Positions 17,974 through 26,938 of a stretch of DNA of 64,000 nucleotides are shown in pieces; positions within the stretch are counted from its first letter, which is position 1, and every line of letters begins with the position of its first letter. The notes under the pieces are model-generated. The model was not told the DNA's origin and made no database searches. It worked only from the letters and a program-made list of their open reading frames with translations. The stretch lies in NCBI GenBank assembly GCA_904501985.1, contig CAJGCT010000001.1, forward strand, positions 1-64,000. The letters run 5' to 3'. A program made the translations under genes and the position numbers. This stretch comes from an uncultured Clostridia bacterium. GTDB lineage: Bacteria > Bacillota > Clostridia > Oscillospirales > CAG-272.

Positions 17974-19017
17974 TTATTTCTGCCATTTGCCGGAGGTGTC
18001 AATTTTACCTTGGGCAATGTTCATGTAATCCTTGTAATTTTTTCTTAAAAGCTCAGGAATGTTAAGCTCATAAGGACATTTTTTCATGCAAGCACCGCAT
18101 CCGATGCAGTTTTCTATCTTTTTGACCTCATTCTGCCAGCCTTCTGTAAGCCAATCCTTTGACGGTGCGCGGCGCACCATCAGGGAGATTCGTGCACACT
18201 GATGTATCATTATATCCTTGGGACACGGTTCGCAATACCCGCATCCGCGGCAGAAATCCGTGTCGAGAGCGGCTTTGTCCGCCTCAATCTTGCGGAGCAT
18301 TTCGTCACTAAGAGAGGGCTCGTCATGGAACAGTGACAGCCATTCTTTAAGCTCGTGCTCATGCTGAACACCCCATATCGGGACTACGTTGTCAAATTGC
18401 GATATGTAGGCATATGCGGCGCGGAAATCCTGGATAAGACCGCCTGCGATAGCTTTCATGGCGATAAAGCCCACATTATGCTCGCGGCACAGACGAACAA
18501 GAGCTTCTTCTCGCTCGCCTGAGAGATATGACAGAGGGAACTGCATGGTTTCGTAAAGTCCGGACTTTACGCATTCCTCGGCAACGCCTATTTTGTGGCA
18601 GGTGATGCCGATGTGACGTATCATGCCCTGACGCTTCAAATCCTCCATGCATTCGTACATTCCGCTTCCGTCGCCGGGGGTATAGCAGGTGTCTGAGCAG
18701 TGGAACTGATAAATATCAACGTAATCACAACGCAGATTTTTAAGGGATGTTTCGATCTGACTCTTTATTTCGTCGGGAGTCTTTGCGCCTGTTTTGGTGG
18801 CGATAGTTACCTTGTCACGCACATCCTCAAGCGCTATTCCGCATTTTATTTCGCTGTCCGAATAAGCGCGTGCGGTATCAAAAAATGTCATGCCGCCCTC
18901 ATAAGCCGCGCGGACAAGCTTTACGGCGGTGTCTGTGTCGTCACGCTGTATAGGCAGTGCGCCAAAGGCGTTCTGCGGCGTGGTAATGCCGGTTTTTCCG
19001 AGAGTTACGGTTTTCAT
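17974..19017 (-). CDS. Aldo/keto reductase with C-terminal 4Fe-4S domain
   Basis: A 347-aa oxidoreductase. The N-terminal AKR barrel has FFDTARAYSDSE (Asp and Tyr of the catalytic tetrad), TKTGAKTP (Lys) and VDIYQFHCSD (His). The C-terminal ~90 aa hold clusters CRGCGYCEPCP and CIGCGACMKKCP, so electrons may come from ferredoxin. This fused form is common in Clostridia. It is probably in one operon with the GTPase-NYN gene (4-nt gap). RBS AAGGATGGG precedes ATG 19017, and a TATAAT lies at 19058-19053. Confidence 0.9.
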   Translation of the reverse strand: MKTVTLGKTGITTPQNAFGALPIQRDDTDTAVKLVRAAYEGGMTFFDTARAYSDSEIKCGIALEDVRDKVTIATKTGAKTPDEIKSQIETSLKNLRCDYVDIYQFHCSDTCYTPGDGSGMYECMEDLKRQGMIRHIGITCHKIGVAEECVKSGLYETMQFPLSYLSGEREEALVRLCREHNVGFIAMKAIAGGLIQDFRAAYAYISQFDNVVPIWGVQHEHELKEWLSLFHDEPSLSDEMLRKIEADKAALDTDFCRGCGYCEPCPKDIMIHQCARISLMVRRAPSKDWLTEGWQNEVKKIENCIGCGACMKKCPYELNIPELLRKNYKDYMNIAQGKIDTSGKWQK

Positions 19018-19311
19018 AGTATCCCATCCTTAATTTGTGATTTATTGTATTTATTATATCATAAATTATCCTTGTGAATTTTGGTAATGGATAATTTATG
19101 ATCAAATAAAAGCTTCCTTATTCCGCCGCAGCGAAGCAAGGCATTGGTTGCTTTTATTATACCATATTGCCGCTACGGTGTCAACGGCAAAAGGAGCTGT
19201 TGCACTTAGGTGCACCAGCTCCTAAAAAATACAGCTTGTCACCCATTAAGGGTCCCATTTTGTGTGCCATGCACACAAAAACGTTGTATTTGGGCGCGTT
19301 CGCACCCATTC
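19018..19311. other. Intergenic region with several palindromes
   Basis: No gene is seen. It contains the leader and -10 of the aldo/keto reductase, a hairpin built on AAAAGC/GCTTTT (about 19109-19154), the ptsI terminator (19193-19222), and a perfect TTTTGTGTGC/GCACACAAAA palindrome near 19257-19279. Confidence 0.6.
19193..19222 (-). terminator. Terminator of the pts operon
   Basis: On the - strand, GGAGCTGGTGCACCTAAGTG pairs back through CAACAGCTCC and is followed by TTTT. The flanks resemble the GGGGCTGTTGCA palindromes at 1175 and 13310. Confidence 0.7.
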
Positions 19312-20946
19312 CTAACTCCGAAGATCCGTCTTTCGCACGGTGTCGCGAAGTTTCAGCACATATGGCGGAGACACGGACAGCTCGTCTATTCCCATTTTAA
19401 GAAATGTTTCGGTGAGGGTAAGATCAGCCGCAAGCTCACCGCATATGCCTATCCATTTGCCGTGAGAATGAGCGCTTTTTGCCGCATATTCAATAAGCCG
19501 CAGTACCGCCTCGTGATGTGTGTCGCAAAACTCCTCCAACCGCTGATTTTGACGGTCGCAGGCAAGGGTGTACTGTATTAAATCGTTTGTTCCTACGCTG
19601 AAAAAGTCCACCATGGGCGCAAGACGGTCACTTATTACAGCCGCGGCAGGAGTCTCTATCATTATTCCAAGCTCCACGCTGTCGGATACGGGAATATTCT
19701 CCGCTATGAGCGTTTGGCGGACCTCGTGGCAGTATTCAAGCACCCTGGCTGTTTCCGTAACGCTTGTTATCATGGGGAACATTATTCCGAGATTGCCGTA
19801 TACGGATGCCCTGTACAGCGCGCGAAGCTGTGTTATGAATATTTCGGGTCGAGTCAGGCATATTCGTATGGCGCGGAGTCCCAGGGCGGGGTTTTCCTCC
19901 TTTTCAAGACCGAAATAGCCTGCCTGCTTGTCAGCACCTATATCAAGGGTGCGGATGATGACCTTTTTGTCCGCCATGCTTTCAAGAACACGCTTATAGA
20001 TGGCGAACTGCTCTTCCTCAGAGGGGAAATCTCGGCTTTCAAGATAGATAAACTCGCTTCTGAAAAGTCCGATGCCGCCGGCATCGTTAAGGAGCACCGC
20101 GCCGATATTTTCCACGCTTCCGATGTTGGCATAAATCTGTATCTGCGTGCCGTCACGGGTGATATTCTTTTTGCCGCGAAGGTCCTCAAGGAGCTGTCTT
20201 GCCGCCATATCGTCGGCAAGCTTTTTCTTTGCCTCATCCGTGGCGGCTTCGTCGGGAGATACGATAACCTCGCCGGTCTGACCGTTTACAATTGCCGTTT
20301 CTCCGTCGCGAACAGAAGCAAGAAATGCTTCACCCAGCCCTATTACAGCCGGAATATTCATACTGCGTGCAAGAATCGCTGTGTGAGAGTTTGCAGAGCC
20401 GTTAGCCGTAACAAACGCCAGCACACGGCTCTTATCAAGTGCCACGGTTTCGCTTGGTGCCAGGTCATCGGCACATATAATAAGCTTTCCGCCTGCCAAT
20501 TGCTCTGTTTCCGATACTCCCGAAAGCACACGTATGAGCCTGTTTGATATATCACGTACATCTGCGGCGCGTGCCTGCATATAGCTGTCTTCCATAGCAC
20601 CGAACATGGCTTCAAAGTTATCCGCGGTCAAAGCCGTGGCATATTCGGCGTTTATCTGCTGACGCTCTATCATACTGCGTACAGATTCCCTGTAATCGTC
20701 GTCCTCAAGCATCATGCGGTGAATGTCGAATATCTGCGCACCTGCCTCGCCGACTTCCGGGATAGCTTTTTCATAAAGGCGGCACAGCTCGTCTATTGCC
20801 TGCTTTCTTGCATTCTCAAACCGTTCAAGCTCCGCTTCGGTGTCCGTTATTTTAACTCGCGTCACCTTGGCATCACTGTGCCGCAGTACCGATATCCTGC
20901 CTATGGCAATGCCGCCGCAGACTCCTTTGCCGCTAAAGCTGCGCAT
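19312..20946 (-). CDS. ptsI: Phosphoenolpyruvate-protein phosphotransferase (PTS enzyme I)
   Basis: Enzyme I, 544 aa, a little shorter than the usual ~570. It takes phosphate from PEP and passes it to HPr. Visible are the phospho-histidine site TANGSANSHTAILARSMNIP (residues ~180-200), the PEP-binding segment GGIGLFRSEFIYLESRDFPS, and the C-terminal EIGIMIETPAA- and SVGTNDLIQYTLACDR-type motifs with the catalytic Cys near WIGICGE. It is third in the operon after ptsG and ptsH, 13 nt from ptsH. Confidence 0.96.
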   Translation of the reverse strand: MRSFSGKGVCGGIAIGRISVLRHSDAKVTRVKITDTEAELERFENARKQAIDELCRLYEKAIPEVGEAGAQIFDIHRMMLEDDDYRESVRSMIERQQINAEYATALTADNFEAMFGAMEDSYMQARAADVRDISNRLIRVLSGVSETEQLAGGKLIICADDLAPSETVALDKSRVLAFVTANGSANSHTAILARSMNIPAVIGLGEAFLASVRDGETAIVNGQTGEVIVSPDEAATDEAKKKLADDMAARQLLEDLRGKKNITRDGTQIQIYANIGSVENIGAVLLNDAGGIGLFRSEFIYLESRDFPSEEEQFAIYKRVLESMADKKVIIRTLDIGADKQAGYFGLEKEENPALGLRAIRICLTRPEIFITQLRALYRASVYGNLGIMFPMITSVTETARVLEYCHEVRQTLIAENIPVSDSVELGIMIETPAAAVISDRLAPMVDFFSVGTNDLIQYTLACDRQNQRLEEFCDTHHEAVLRLIEYAAKSAHSHGKWIGICGELAADLTLTETFLKMGIDELSVSPPYVLKLRDTVRKTDLRS

Positions 20947-20959
20947 AGCACCACCCCCA

Positions 20960-21217
20960 TTACAAATTGGCTTCGAAAAATTCCGAAAGTGCCGCTATTG
21001 CGGCATCTTCATCAGTTCCGTCCGCTTCCACCTGTATGGAATCGCCGCATTTTACGCCAAGACCCATGAGCGAAAAAAGCTTCTTGGCATCTGCGCTTCT
21101 GCCGTCCTTGTGAACGGTTACGGCACACTCAAATTCTTTCGCTTTATTTACAAGCATTCCGGCGGGGCGGGCATGGATGCCCACCTCGTCCCGGATGGTA
21201 TAGGTGAATGTTTTCAT
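20960..21217 (-). CDS. ptsH: Phosphocarrier protein HPr
   Basis: An 85-aa HPr. The active histidine lies in GIHARPAGML (His15-type). The regulatory serine that HPr kinase phosphorylates in Firmicutes is probably the Ser in KKLFSLMGLG, residue ~48. The ATG shares one base with the ptsG stop (TAATG), so translation is coupled. It carries phosphate from EI to EII and probably serves in carbon catabolite control. Confidence 0.96.
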   Translation of the reverse strand: MKTFTYTIRDEVGIHARPAGMLVNKAKEFECAVTVHKDGRSADAKKLFSLMGLGVKCGDSIQVEADGTDEDAAIAALSEFFEANL

Positions 21218-23346
21218 TAGTCATTTTCCTTTCTTGTGAGTCTTAAAAGGTCGCATCCTTTGCGTATATCGCCATCGGTAAGCGTTTTTATCTCGCCGTA
21301 ATCTTCGGTGTTGCATATTACAATAGGCGAGGTCAGCTTGTAGCCCTCATTTTTTATTCCGTCAATGTCAAAGGATAGTAAAAGCTCTCCAGCCTCAACA
21401 CTTTGACCGTTCTGCACGTGAGCGGTAAAATATTTTCCGCTAAGCTTCACGGTATCAATACCGATGTGGAGCAGTATTTCACTGCCGTCATCACCCTTAA
21501 GATTTACAGCGTGCTTTGTGTCAAACACGCTTTCAACGATACCGTTGCAGGGCGCATACAGCTTGCCCTCCGACGGAATGACTGCGATTCCGTCTCCAAG
21601 CATTTTTTTCGAAAATACATCGTCCTCAACCGATTCAAGGGGTATCACCTTGCCCGTCATTGGCGAAACAAGGGTCATAGAGCCGATATTTTTAGCTTCT
21701 TTCACCTTACCCATTGAAATTTCATCGGAATTTGCCGATATTATTCTCTCGGGATGCTCTGAATCGGGAGTTTCCATGAAATCTTCAAGATTTGATTTCA
21801 CAACCGATACCTGCGGACCGTAAATTACCTGAATGCCCTCACCTTTTCGTATAACACCCGAAGCACCGCTCTTTTTAAGGTGAGATTCGCTGACATGAGC
21901 AGGATTTTTTACGGTGACTCTCAGTCTTGTGGCACAGCAGTCGATATCTGCGATGTTGGATTTTCCGCCAAGACCGTGAAGAATAAGCGCACTTGTGATA
22001 TCACCTGTCTGCTTGGCGGCTTTGCGTGCCTCCACGTCGCGGCGCGTATAAAGCTTGGTTTCTTCGTCATCGGCTTCTCTGCCGGGGGTCTTAAGGTTGA
22101 GTTTTCTTATCATAATGCTGAAAAGGAAATAGTAGATGACCGCGTAAACTGCGCCTATTATCACTATCCATACCCAATTTGTCTTTGCGTTGCCCTGAAG
22201 TATACCGAACAGGGTAAGGTCAATAAGACCGCCGGAGAAGGTCATTCCAACGCCAACCCCGAAAATGTGGGTCAGCATATAGGAAAGACCGGCAAGGATA
22301 CAGTGGATGACGTAAAGGATGGGGGAAACAAAGAGGAAAGTGAATTCGATAGGCTCGGTTATACCTGTGAGCATGGCGGTAAGCGCCGCAGACAGGAGAA
22401 GTCCGCCAACAAGCTTGCGCTTCTCGGGACGAGCTGTGCGGTACATTGCGTACGCCGCCGCAGGCAGACCGAATATCATGAACGGGAATTTACCGGACAT
22501 AAAGCGTGTTGCCGATACGGAGAACTGGGTTGTGCTCTTTGAAGCAAGCTCGGCAAAGAAGATGTTCTGTGCGCCCTGAACAAGCGTGCCGTCGATAATC
22601 ATAGCTCCGCCAACCTCTGTCTGCCAGAAGGGCATATAGAATACATGGTGGAGTCCGAATGGAATAAGTGCGCGCTCAATTATACCGTATATCCATGTTC
22701 CGGCATAGCCTGAGCGAAGCACAAGATTTCCGAGACTTGCGATCCATCCCTGTACAATGGGCCAAACGAAAAACATGATTATTCCCACAACGAGGAAAAC
22801 AAGGCTTGATATAATGGGTACGAATCTTGTGCCGCCGAAGAAAGAAAGCACCTGGGGCAGTTGTATCTTGTAGAAACGGTTGTGCAGTGCCGCAACACCC
22901 AGACCCACGATTATACCGCCGAAAACGCCCATCTGAAGTGTGGTTATTCCGAGGGTAGTTGTGGTTGAGTTCTCAGCCATAGCTTCGATTCCGCCGCGTG
23001 CGTTTATAAGCGCACTGATTGTGGTGTTCATAATGAGATATGCTATAGCACCGGAGAGGGCGGCAACTTCCTTCTCCTTTTTCGCCATGCCTATGGCGAC
23101 GCCCATGGCAAAGAGCAGTGCAAGATTGTCAAAGACCGCACTGCCTGCCTTACTCATAATATCGAGGATTGTGTAGAAAATACCGCCTTCGTATATTATG
23201 CCGGTGAGGTTGTAGGTTTCAAGAGTGGTGGGGTTGGTGAATGAGCTTCCGATTCCGAGAAGCAGACCGGCTACGGGGAGCAGTGCTATTGGGAGCATGA
23301 ACGATCTTCCAACGCGCTGCAGAACGCCGAAAATTTTTGATTTCAT
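21217..23346 (-). CDS. ptsG: PTS glucose-type EIICBA permease
   Basis: A 709-aa membrane permease that imports and phosphorylates a hexose, probably glucose. The EIIC domain (~1-410) has about ten hydrophobic segments and the GLHHVFYMPFW and GITEPIEFTFLF signatures. EIIB carries the phospho-cysteine in IADIDCCATRLRV. EIIA ends the protein with the phospho-histidine in LLHIGIDTVKLSG. N-acetylglucosamine specificity is not excluded. I start at ATG 23346 after AAAGGACG; the in-frame ATG at 23391 lacks a ribosome site. It is first gene of ptsG-ptsH-ptsI. Confidence 0.92.
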   Translation of the reverse strand: MKSKIFGVLQRVGRSFMLPIALLPVAGLLLGIGSSFTNPTTLETYNLTGIIYEGGIFYTILDIMSKAGSAVFDNLALLFAMGVAIGMAKKEKEVAALSGAIAYLIMNTTISALINARGGIEAMAENSTTTTLGITTLQMGVFGGIIVGLGVAALHNRFYKIQLPQVLSFFGGTRFVPIISSLVFLVVGIIMFFVWPIVQGWIASLGNLVLRSGYAGTWIYGIIERALIPFGLHHVFYMPFWQTEVGGAMIIDGTLVQGAQNIFFAELASKSTTQFSVSATRFMSGKFPFMIFGLPAAAYAMYRTARPEKRKLVGGLLLSAALTAMLTGITEPIEFTFLFVSPILYVIHCILAGLSYMLTHIFGVGVGMTFSGGLIDLTLFGILQGNAKTNWVWIVIIGAVYAVIYYFLFSIMIRKLNLKTPGREADDEETKLYTRRDVEARKAAKQTGDITSALILHGLGGKSNIADIDCCATRLRVTVKNPAHVSESHLKKSGASGVIRKGEGIQVIYGPQVSVVKSNLEDFMETPDSEHPERIISANSDEISMGKVKEAKNIGSMTLVSPMTGKVIPLESVEDDVFSKKMLGDGIAVIPSEGKLYAPCNGIVESVFDTKHAVNLKGDDGSEILLHIGIDTVKLSGKYFTAHVQNGQSVEAGELLLSFDIDGIKNEGYKLTSPIVICNTEDYGEIKTLTDGDIRKGCDLLRLTRKEND

Positions 23347-23419
23347 GGCAAACGTCCTTTCAAAAATAATGTTGCGCTGTTTATTATGCACCGCTTTTTA
23401 TGAAAAATTACACCAAAAT

Positions 23420-23451
23420 AAAAAAAATACCGCAGTTTAAAAGTAACTGCG
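23420..23451 (-). terminator. Terminator of the SLOG-like gene
   Basis: On the - strand, a CGCAGTTA/AAACTGCG stem is followed by GTATTTTTTTTATTTT. It lies 27 nt past the gene ending at 23479 and before the ptsG leader. Confidence 0.85.
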
Positions 23452-23478
23452 ATATTTTATCAGCTTGGGGCTGCAGCT

Positions 23479-23817
23479 TTATTCAAAGCTGCAGTCTATG
23501 AGTATAACAGGCTTGTTCATCTTTCTTGCGTAATTTACCGTATACATTGTGCCGCGTGATACGCCGTCCCAGATAACAAGAAGCTTGTCCGCCATATCCA
23601 CCATTACCTCGTTGCGCTTAAGCGGTGCGACCTTGCCGTAAAGCTCGTACTGAGGGCGGATGATGACCTTTGGTATTCTATGGGCATCGGCGTATCTTTC
23701 GGCAAGTGTGTCGATGCCGACAGCACCGCCGCTTATTATAAGGTCGGTATCCGCCGGAATGTATTTTGACAAATCAAAGTTTTTAATACTTCTTGAGCCT
23801 GCGATTAAAAGTTTCAT
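23479..23817 (-). CDS. SLOG/DUF2493-like nucleotide-binding protein
   Basis: A 112-aa single-domain Rossmann-like protein. The pattern MKLLIAGSRSIKNF, LIISGGAVGIDTLAERYA and DKLLVIWDGVSRGT fits the SLOG superfamily (YspA/YpsA/DprA relatives), which bind nucleotides or their derivatives. Start at ATG 23817 after AAGGAGG; the upstream ATG at 23856 lies inside the promoter. It is divergent from a small XRE-type regulator, which may control it. Cellular role unknown. Confidence 0.8.
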   Translation of the reverse strand: MKLLIAGSRSIKNFDLSKYIPADTDLIISGGAVGIDTLAERYADAHRIPKVIIRPQYELYGKVAPLKRNEVMVDMADKLLVIWDGVSRGTMYTVNYARKMNKPVILIDCSFE

Positions 23818-23847
23818 AATAATCCTCCTTGCGTATATACTACTATA

Positions 23848-23876
23848 AGTATACACCCTAACGCGTCAATTGTCAA
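23848..23876 (-). promoter_or_regulatory. Promoter of the SLOG-like gene
   Basis: On the - strand, TTGACA (23876-23871), a 17-bp spacer and TATACT (23853-23848). AAGGAGG follows about 20 nt downstream. Confidence 0.85.
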
Positions 23877-23923
23877 TAGGATATATAATTATTAAAATAT
23901 ATATCGAGAGGGAGTGTTTATTT

Positions 23924-24124
23924 ATGATAAGACTTACCGTTGACAAATACATTGACAGTCATGGAATTACACGATATGAGCTTGCTAAACGAACAGGGCT
24001 GTATTATCATGTCATTGATACCTATTACAAAAACAAAGTTGTGCGCTACGACAGCTATATTCTGAATAAAATCTGCGAGGCACTTGACTGCGATATTTCG
24101 GATATAATCGAATACGAAAAATGA
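23924..24124 (+). CDS. Small XRE/Cro-C1-type DNA-binding protein
   Basis: A 66-aa protein that is little more than one helix-turn-helix domain: YIDSHGITRYELAKRTGLYY covers the first HTH helices and LNKICEALDCDISDIIEYE is the typical end of the fold. Start at ATG 23924 after GAGAGGGAG. It is divergent from the SLOG-like gene and followed by a terminator at 24123. It may autoregulate the pair. Confidence 0.85.
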   Translation: MIRLTVDKYIDSHGITRYELAKRTGLYYHVIDTYYKNKVVRYDSYILNKICEALDCDISDIIEYEK

Positions 24125-24148
24125 GAATGCGGCGGCATTCTCGTTTTT
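24123..24148 (+). terminator. Terminator of the XRE gene
   Basis: GAGAATGC/GCATTCTC stem followed by GTTTTT, overlapping the stop codon region. Confidence 0.85.
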
Positions 24149-24241
24149 CAATATTTACAGAAAATTTGCAGGCACGTCTCACAGCCATAAAAACAGGCTG
24201 ATATACTGTTACATATAATTACACTGTTTCTCGGAGGCAAT

Positions 24242-25708
24242 ATGCTGTTTTCATCAATCGAGTTTCTTTACTGCTTCTTGCCCGCAGTTCTGCTTTTGTA
24301 CTATCTCACCTCATTCTCCGTGCCCCTGAAAAATACGGTGCTCCTTGCGGCATCCCTGTATTTTTACGCCTGGGGTGAGAAAAAATTCGTTTATGTTATG
24401 GTGGGGTCAATACTCTTAAACTACATATTCGGTTTACTTGTGGGTCATGCGAAAAAGCATTCAAAAGCCGGCGCGGCAAAGCTGTGGCTTGCCTGCGGTG
24501 TTGCCTGTAACCTCGGACTTTTGTTTGTATTCAAATATCTCACCTTTACGCTTACAAACATAAATGCGCTGTTTCCTCTCGGCTTTGCAGTGCCGCAGAT
24601 CGCGCTTCCTATCGGAATCTCGTTTTTTACATTCCAATCCATGTCATATATAATCGACGTGTACCGCGATAAAGCGTCATTGCAGAAAAATCCGCTGTAT
24701 CTTGCTTTGTATGTGGCACTTTTCCCTCAGCTTATCGCCGGACCTATCGTGCGCTATGAAACGGTTGCGGAACAGATACGCTATCGCCGTGAAACATGGC
24801 AGGGATTTCATACAGGCTTTTGCAGATTCCTTGTTGGACTTTTCAAAAAGGTTCTTATCTCAAATCAAATGGGTCTTATTGCCGATAAAGCCTTCGGAAT
24901 CAACGCTGTTGGCACGCTTAACACGCCTATGGCGTGGCTTGGTGCTATAGCGTATGCACTTCAGATATACTATGACTTTTCCGGATATTCGGATATGGCG
25001 ATAGGTCTTGGCAAAATGTTCGGCTTTGAATTTGAGGAGAATTTCAATTATCCTTACATATCCGCAAGCATCACGGAATTTTGGCGCAGATGGCATATTT
25101 CCCTCGGAACATGGTTTCGCGACTACGTGTACATTCCCCTTGGCGGCTCAAGAGTCAGCACAAAAGCGCGGCTTGTACTAAACCTTGCCGTTGTATGGAT
25201 ACTTACAGGCATATGGCACGGTGCGCAGTGGAATTTCCTCTTCTGGGGCGTGTGGTTTTTCGTTCTTCTTACGTTTGAAAAGCTGTTTTTCTCAAAACAG
25301 CTCAAAGCCTCGGACAACCTTCCGTTTTATAAGAAGCTCCCCGGCTGGATATACGCTATGATAGCGGTGCTTTTCGGATGGGTGCTTTTCCGCGCGGAAA
25401 ATCTGAGCCTTGCCGCTGATTATATGGGCGTTATGTTCGGTATCGGCGTGGCTTCGCCTGCTGACACAACGGCGCTTATGTTCATAGGTCAAAAGGCAGT
25501 ATATCTTGCGGCGGCGATCATTTTTGCCGCACCGGTAGTGCCTTTTGTAAGGTCGAAGATTGATAGTCTTCGTGAGAGCCTTGGCGGCGCTGTGATAGCC
25601 TCGGCGGCGGATATACTGTATGCGATTCTTCTTTGCGGTATGTTCGTTGTGTGCAGTGCCTATCTTCTTATGAGCACCTATAATCCGTTTATTTACTTCC
25701 AATTTTAA
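24242..25708 (+). CDS. MBOAT family O-acyltransferase
   Basis: A 488-aa polytopic membrane protein of the AlgI/DltB type, which moves acyl groups across the membrane onto extracellular polysaccharide. The family signatures are clear: FQSMSYIIDVYRDKA, FPQLIAGPIVRYE, ITEFWRRWHISLGTWFRDYV, and GIWHGAQWNFLFWG with the invariant histidine (residue ~325). It is followed after 11 nt by a DHHW/AlgJ-like gene, the usual partner that finishes the transfer outside. Start ATG 24242 follows CGGAGGCAAT. The acceptor polymer is unknown. Confidence 0.92.
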   Translation: MLFSSIEFLYCFLPAVLLLYYLTSFSVPLKNTVLLAASLYFYAWGEKKFVYVMVGSILLNYIFGLLVGHAKKHSKAGAAKLWLACGVACNLGLLFVFKYLTFTLTNINALFPLGFAVPQIALPIGISFFTFQSMSYIIDVYRDKASLQKNPLYLALYVALFPQLIAGPIVRYETVAEQIRYRRETWQGFHTGFCRFLVGLFKKVLISNQMGLIADKAFGINAVGTLNTPMAWLGAIAYALQIYYDFSGYSDMAIGLGKMFGFEFEENFNYPYISASITEFWRRWHISLGTWFRDYVYIPLGGSRVSTKARLVLNLAVVWILTGIWHGAQWNFLFWGVWFFVLLTFEKLFFSKQLKASDNLPFYKKLPGWIYAMIAVLFGWVLFRAENLSLAADYMGVMFGIGVASPADTTALMFIGQKAVYLAAAIIFAAPVVPFVRSKIDSLRESLGGAVIASAADILYAILLCGMFVVCSAYLLMSTYNPFIYFQF

Positions 25709-25719
25709 GGGTGGCTGAT

Positions 25720-26904
25720 ATGAAAAAAATATCTCGGATAACAAAAACATTATCGACCGCCCTTACCGCGGTGGTCTTGCTCGCATTCATATGTGCTGTG
25801 GGAGTGCTTACCGTTTCAAAGAACCGTGAGACACTGTTTTCAAGTAGTCCCGATGCAGGTGGGGTAAAAGAGCGTATCGTAGTATCCTTTGACGATAATC
25901 TTGTGGGCTTTGACAGATTTAAGTCTGTGTACAGTACGGCACAGCGACTGCTTGGCACATCCGTTTACGATGATGCAGGCTACACATATCTAATAAGGGA
26001 CAGCGAGAATAATCTGCACTTTAACACCATTCATGCGGATGCCGCACCCTACGCCGATGCGGTTGCCGAGTTAAATGAAGCACTTGCGGCAAAGGATATT
26101 CCGTTTCTGTATATTCAAGCTCCCACAAAAGAGATTGAGGGGTACACAAAGTATCCCATGGGCATAAAATATGCCACGGTGGAAAACGCTGAAGATATGG
26201 TATACGAGCTTGGTCTGCGCGGCGTTGATATGATCGATCTTTCAACGGTTTTTGCCGAAAACGGCACAGATCCGGCAGGAATGTTCTACCGCACCGACCA
26301 TCATTGGACTACAGAGACTGCATTTTCGGCTTTCGGATATGTGGTGTCCTATCTTAACAAGAATTTTGGACTTTCGCTGAACAACGAGCTTTGCAATCCC
26401 GAAAAATGGCTCACAGAAACGCAGAATGAGGTGTTCCTCGGCTCAATCGGACGCCGAATCGGCAAAGAAGCGGCAGGTCTTGACGATTATACCTTCCTTG
26501 AACCGAATTTTGAGACGTCCTATGAGGTCTACTACCCGAAGGTGTCTGAGATATACCCCAATTGGGCAGGAGATTTCAGAGCTGCTTTCGTGCGCGAGGG
26601 CGTACTCTACAGCGAGGATGTGAACGCCAACCGGTATGCGTCATATTTTGAATATGACTTCGGTCATCTTATAATAAAAAATCGCCTTGCAGACAATAAT
26701 CTGCGCGTGGCGATTGTCAAGGATTCCTTTGCACTTCCCCTCACTGCGTTCTTTTCCACGGTCGTTTCGGAAATAGATATGATTGACCTTCGTGAATTTG
26801 AGGGATCGGTCACGGAGCATCTTACAAAGAGTGCTCCCGATATTGTGCTCATGCTCTATTCCGGCGGAAGCTTCAGTGACGTTATGTATGAGTTTGATAA
26901 ATAA
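25720..26904 (+). CDS. DHHW-family (AlgJ/AlgX-like) O-acetylation protein
   Basis: A 394-aa protein with an N-terminal membrane anchor (residues ~10-33) and an extracellular SGNH-like domain. The diagnostic motif is FYRTDHHWTTETAF, with the Asp-His pair, and a later VAIVKDSFALPL holds the probable catalytic serine. AlgJ/AlgX-type proteins pass acetyl from the MBOAT partner to a polysaccharide. It is paired with the MBOAT gene just upstream, and translation starts at ATG 25720 after AAGGGTGG. Confidence 0.85.
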   Translation: MKKISRITKTLSTALTAVVLLAFICAVGVLTVSKNRETLFSSSPDAGGVKERIVVSFDDNLVGFDRFKSVYSTAQRLLGTSVYDDAGYTYLIRDSENNLHFNTIHADAAPYADAVAELNEALAAKDIPFLYIQAPTKEIEGYTKYPMGIKYATVENAEDMVYELGLRGVDMIDLSTVFAENGTDPAGMFYRTDHHWTTETAFSAFGYVVSYLNKNFGLSLNNELCNPEKWLTETQNEVFLGSIGRRIGKEAAGLDDYTFLEPNFETSYEVYYPKVSEIYPNWAGDFRAAFVREGVLYSEDVNANRYASYFEYDFGHLIIKNRLADNNLRVAIVKDSFALPLTAFFSTVVSEIDMIDLREFEGSVTEHLTKSAPDIVLMLYSGGSFSDVMYEFDK

Positions 26905-26938
26905 AAATGCGGCTCACATCGGTGAGCCGTATTTTTAT
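26902..26938. terminator. Bidirectional terminator
   Basis: GCGGCTCAC/GTGAGCCG stem flanked by A-rich and T-rich runs. It separates the convergent DHHW and AraC genes. Confidence 0.88.
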
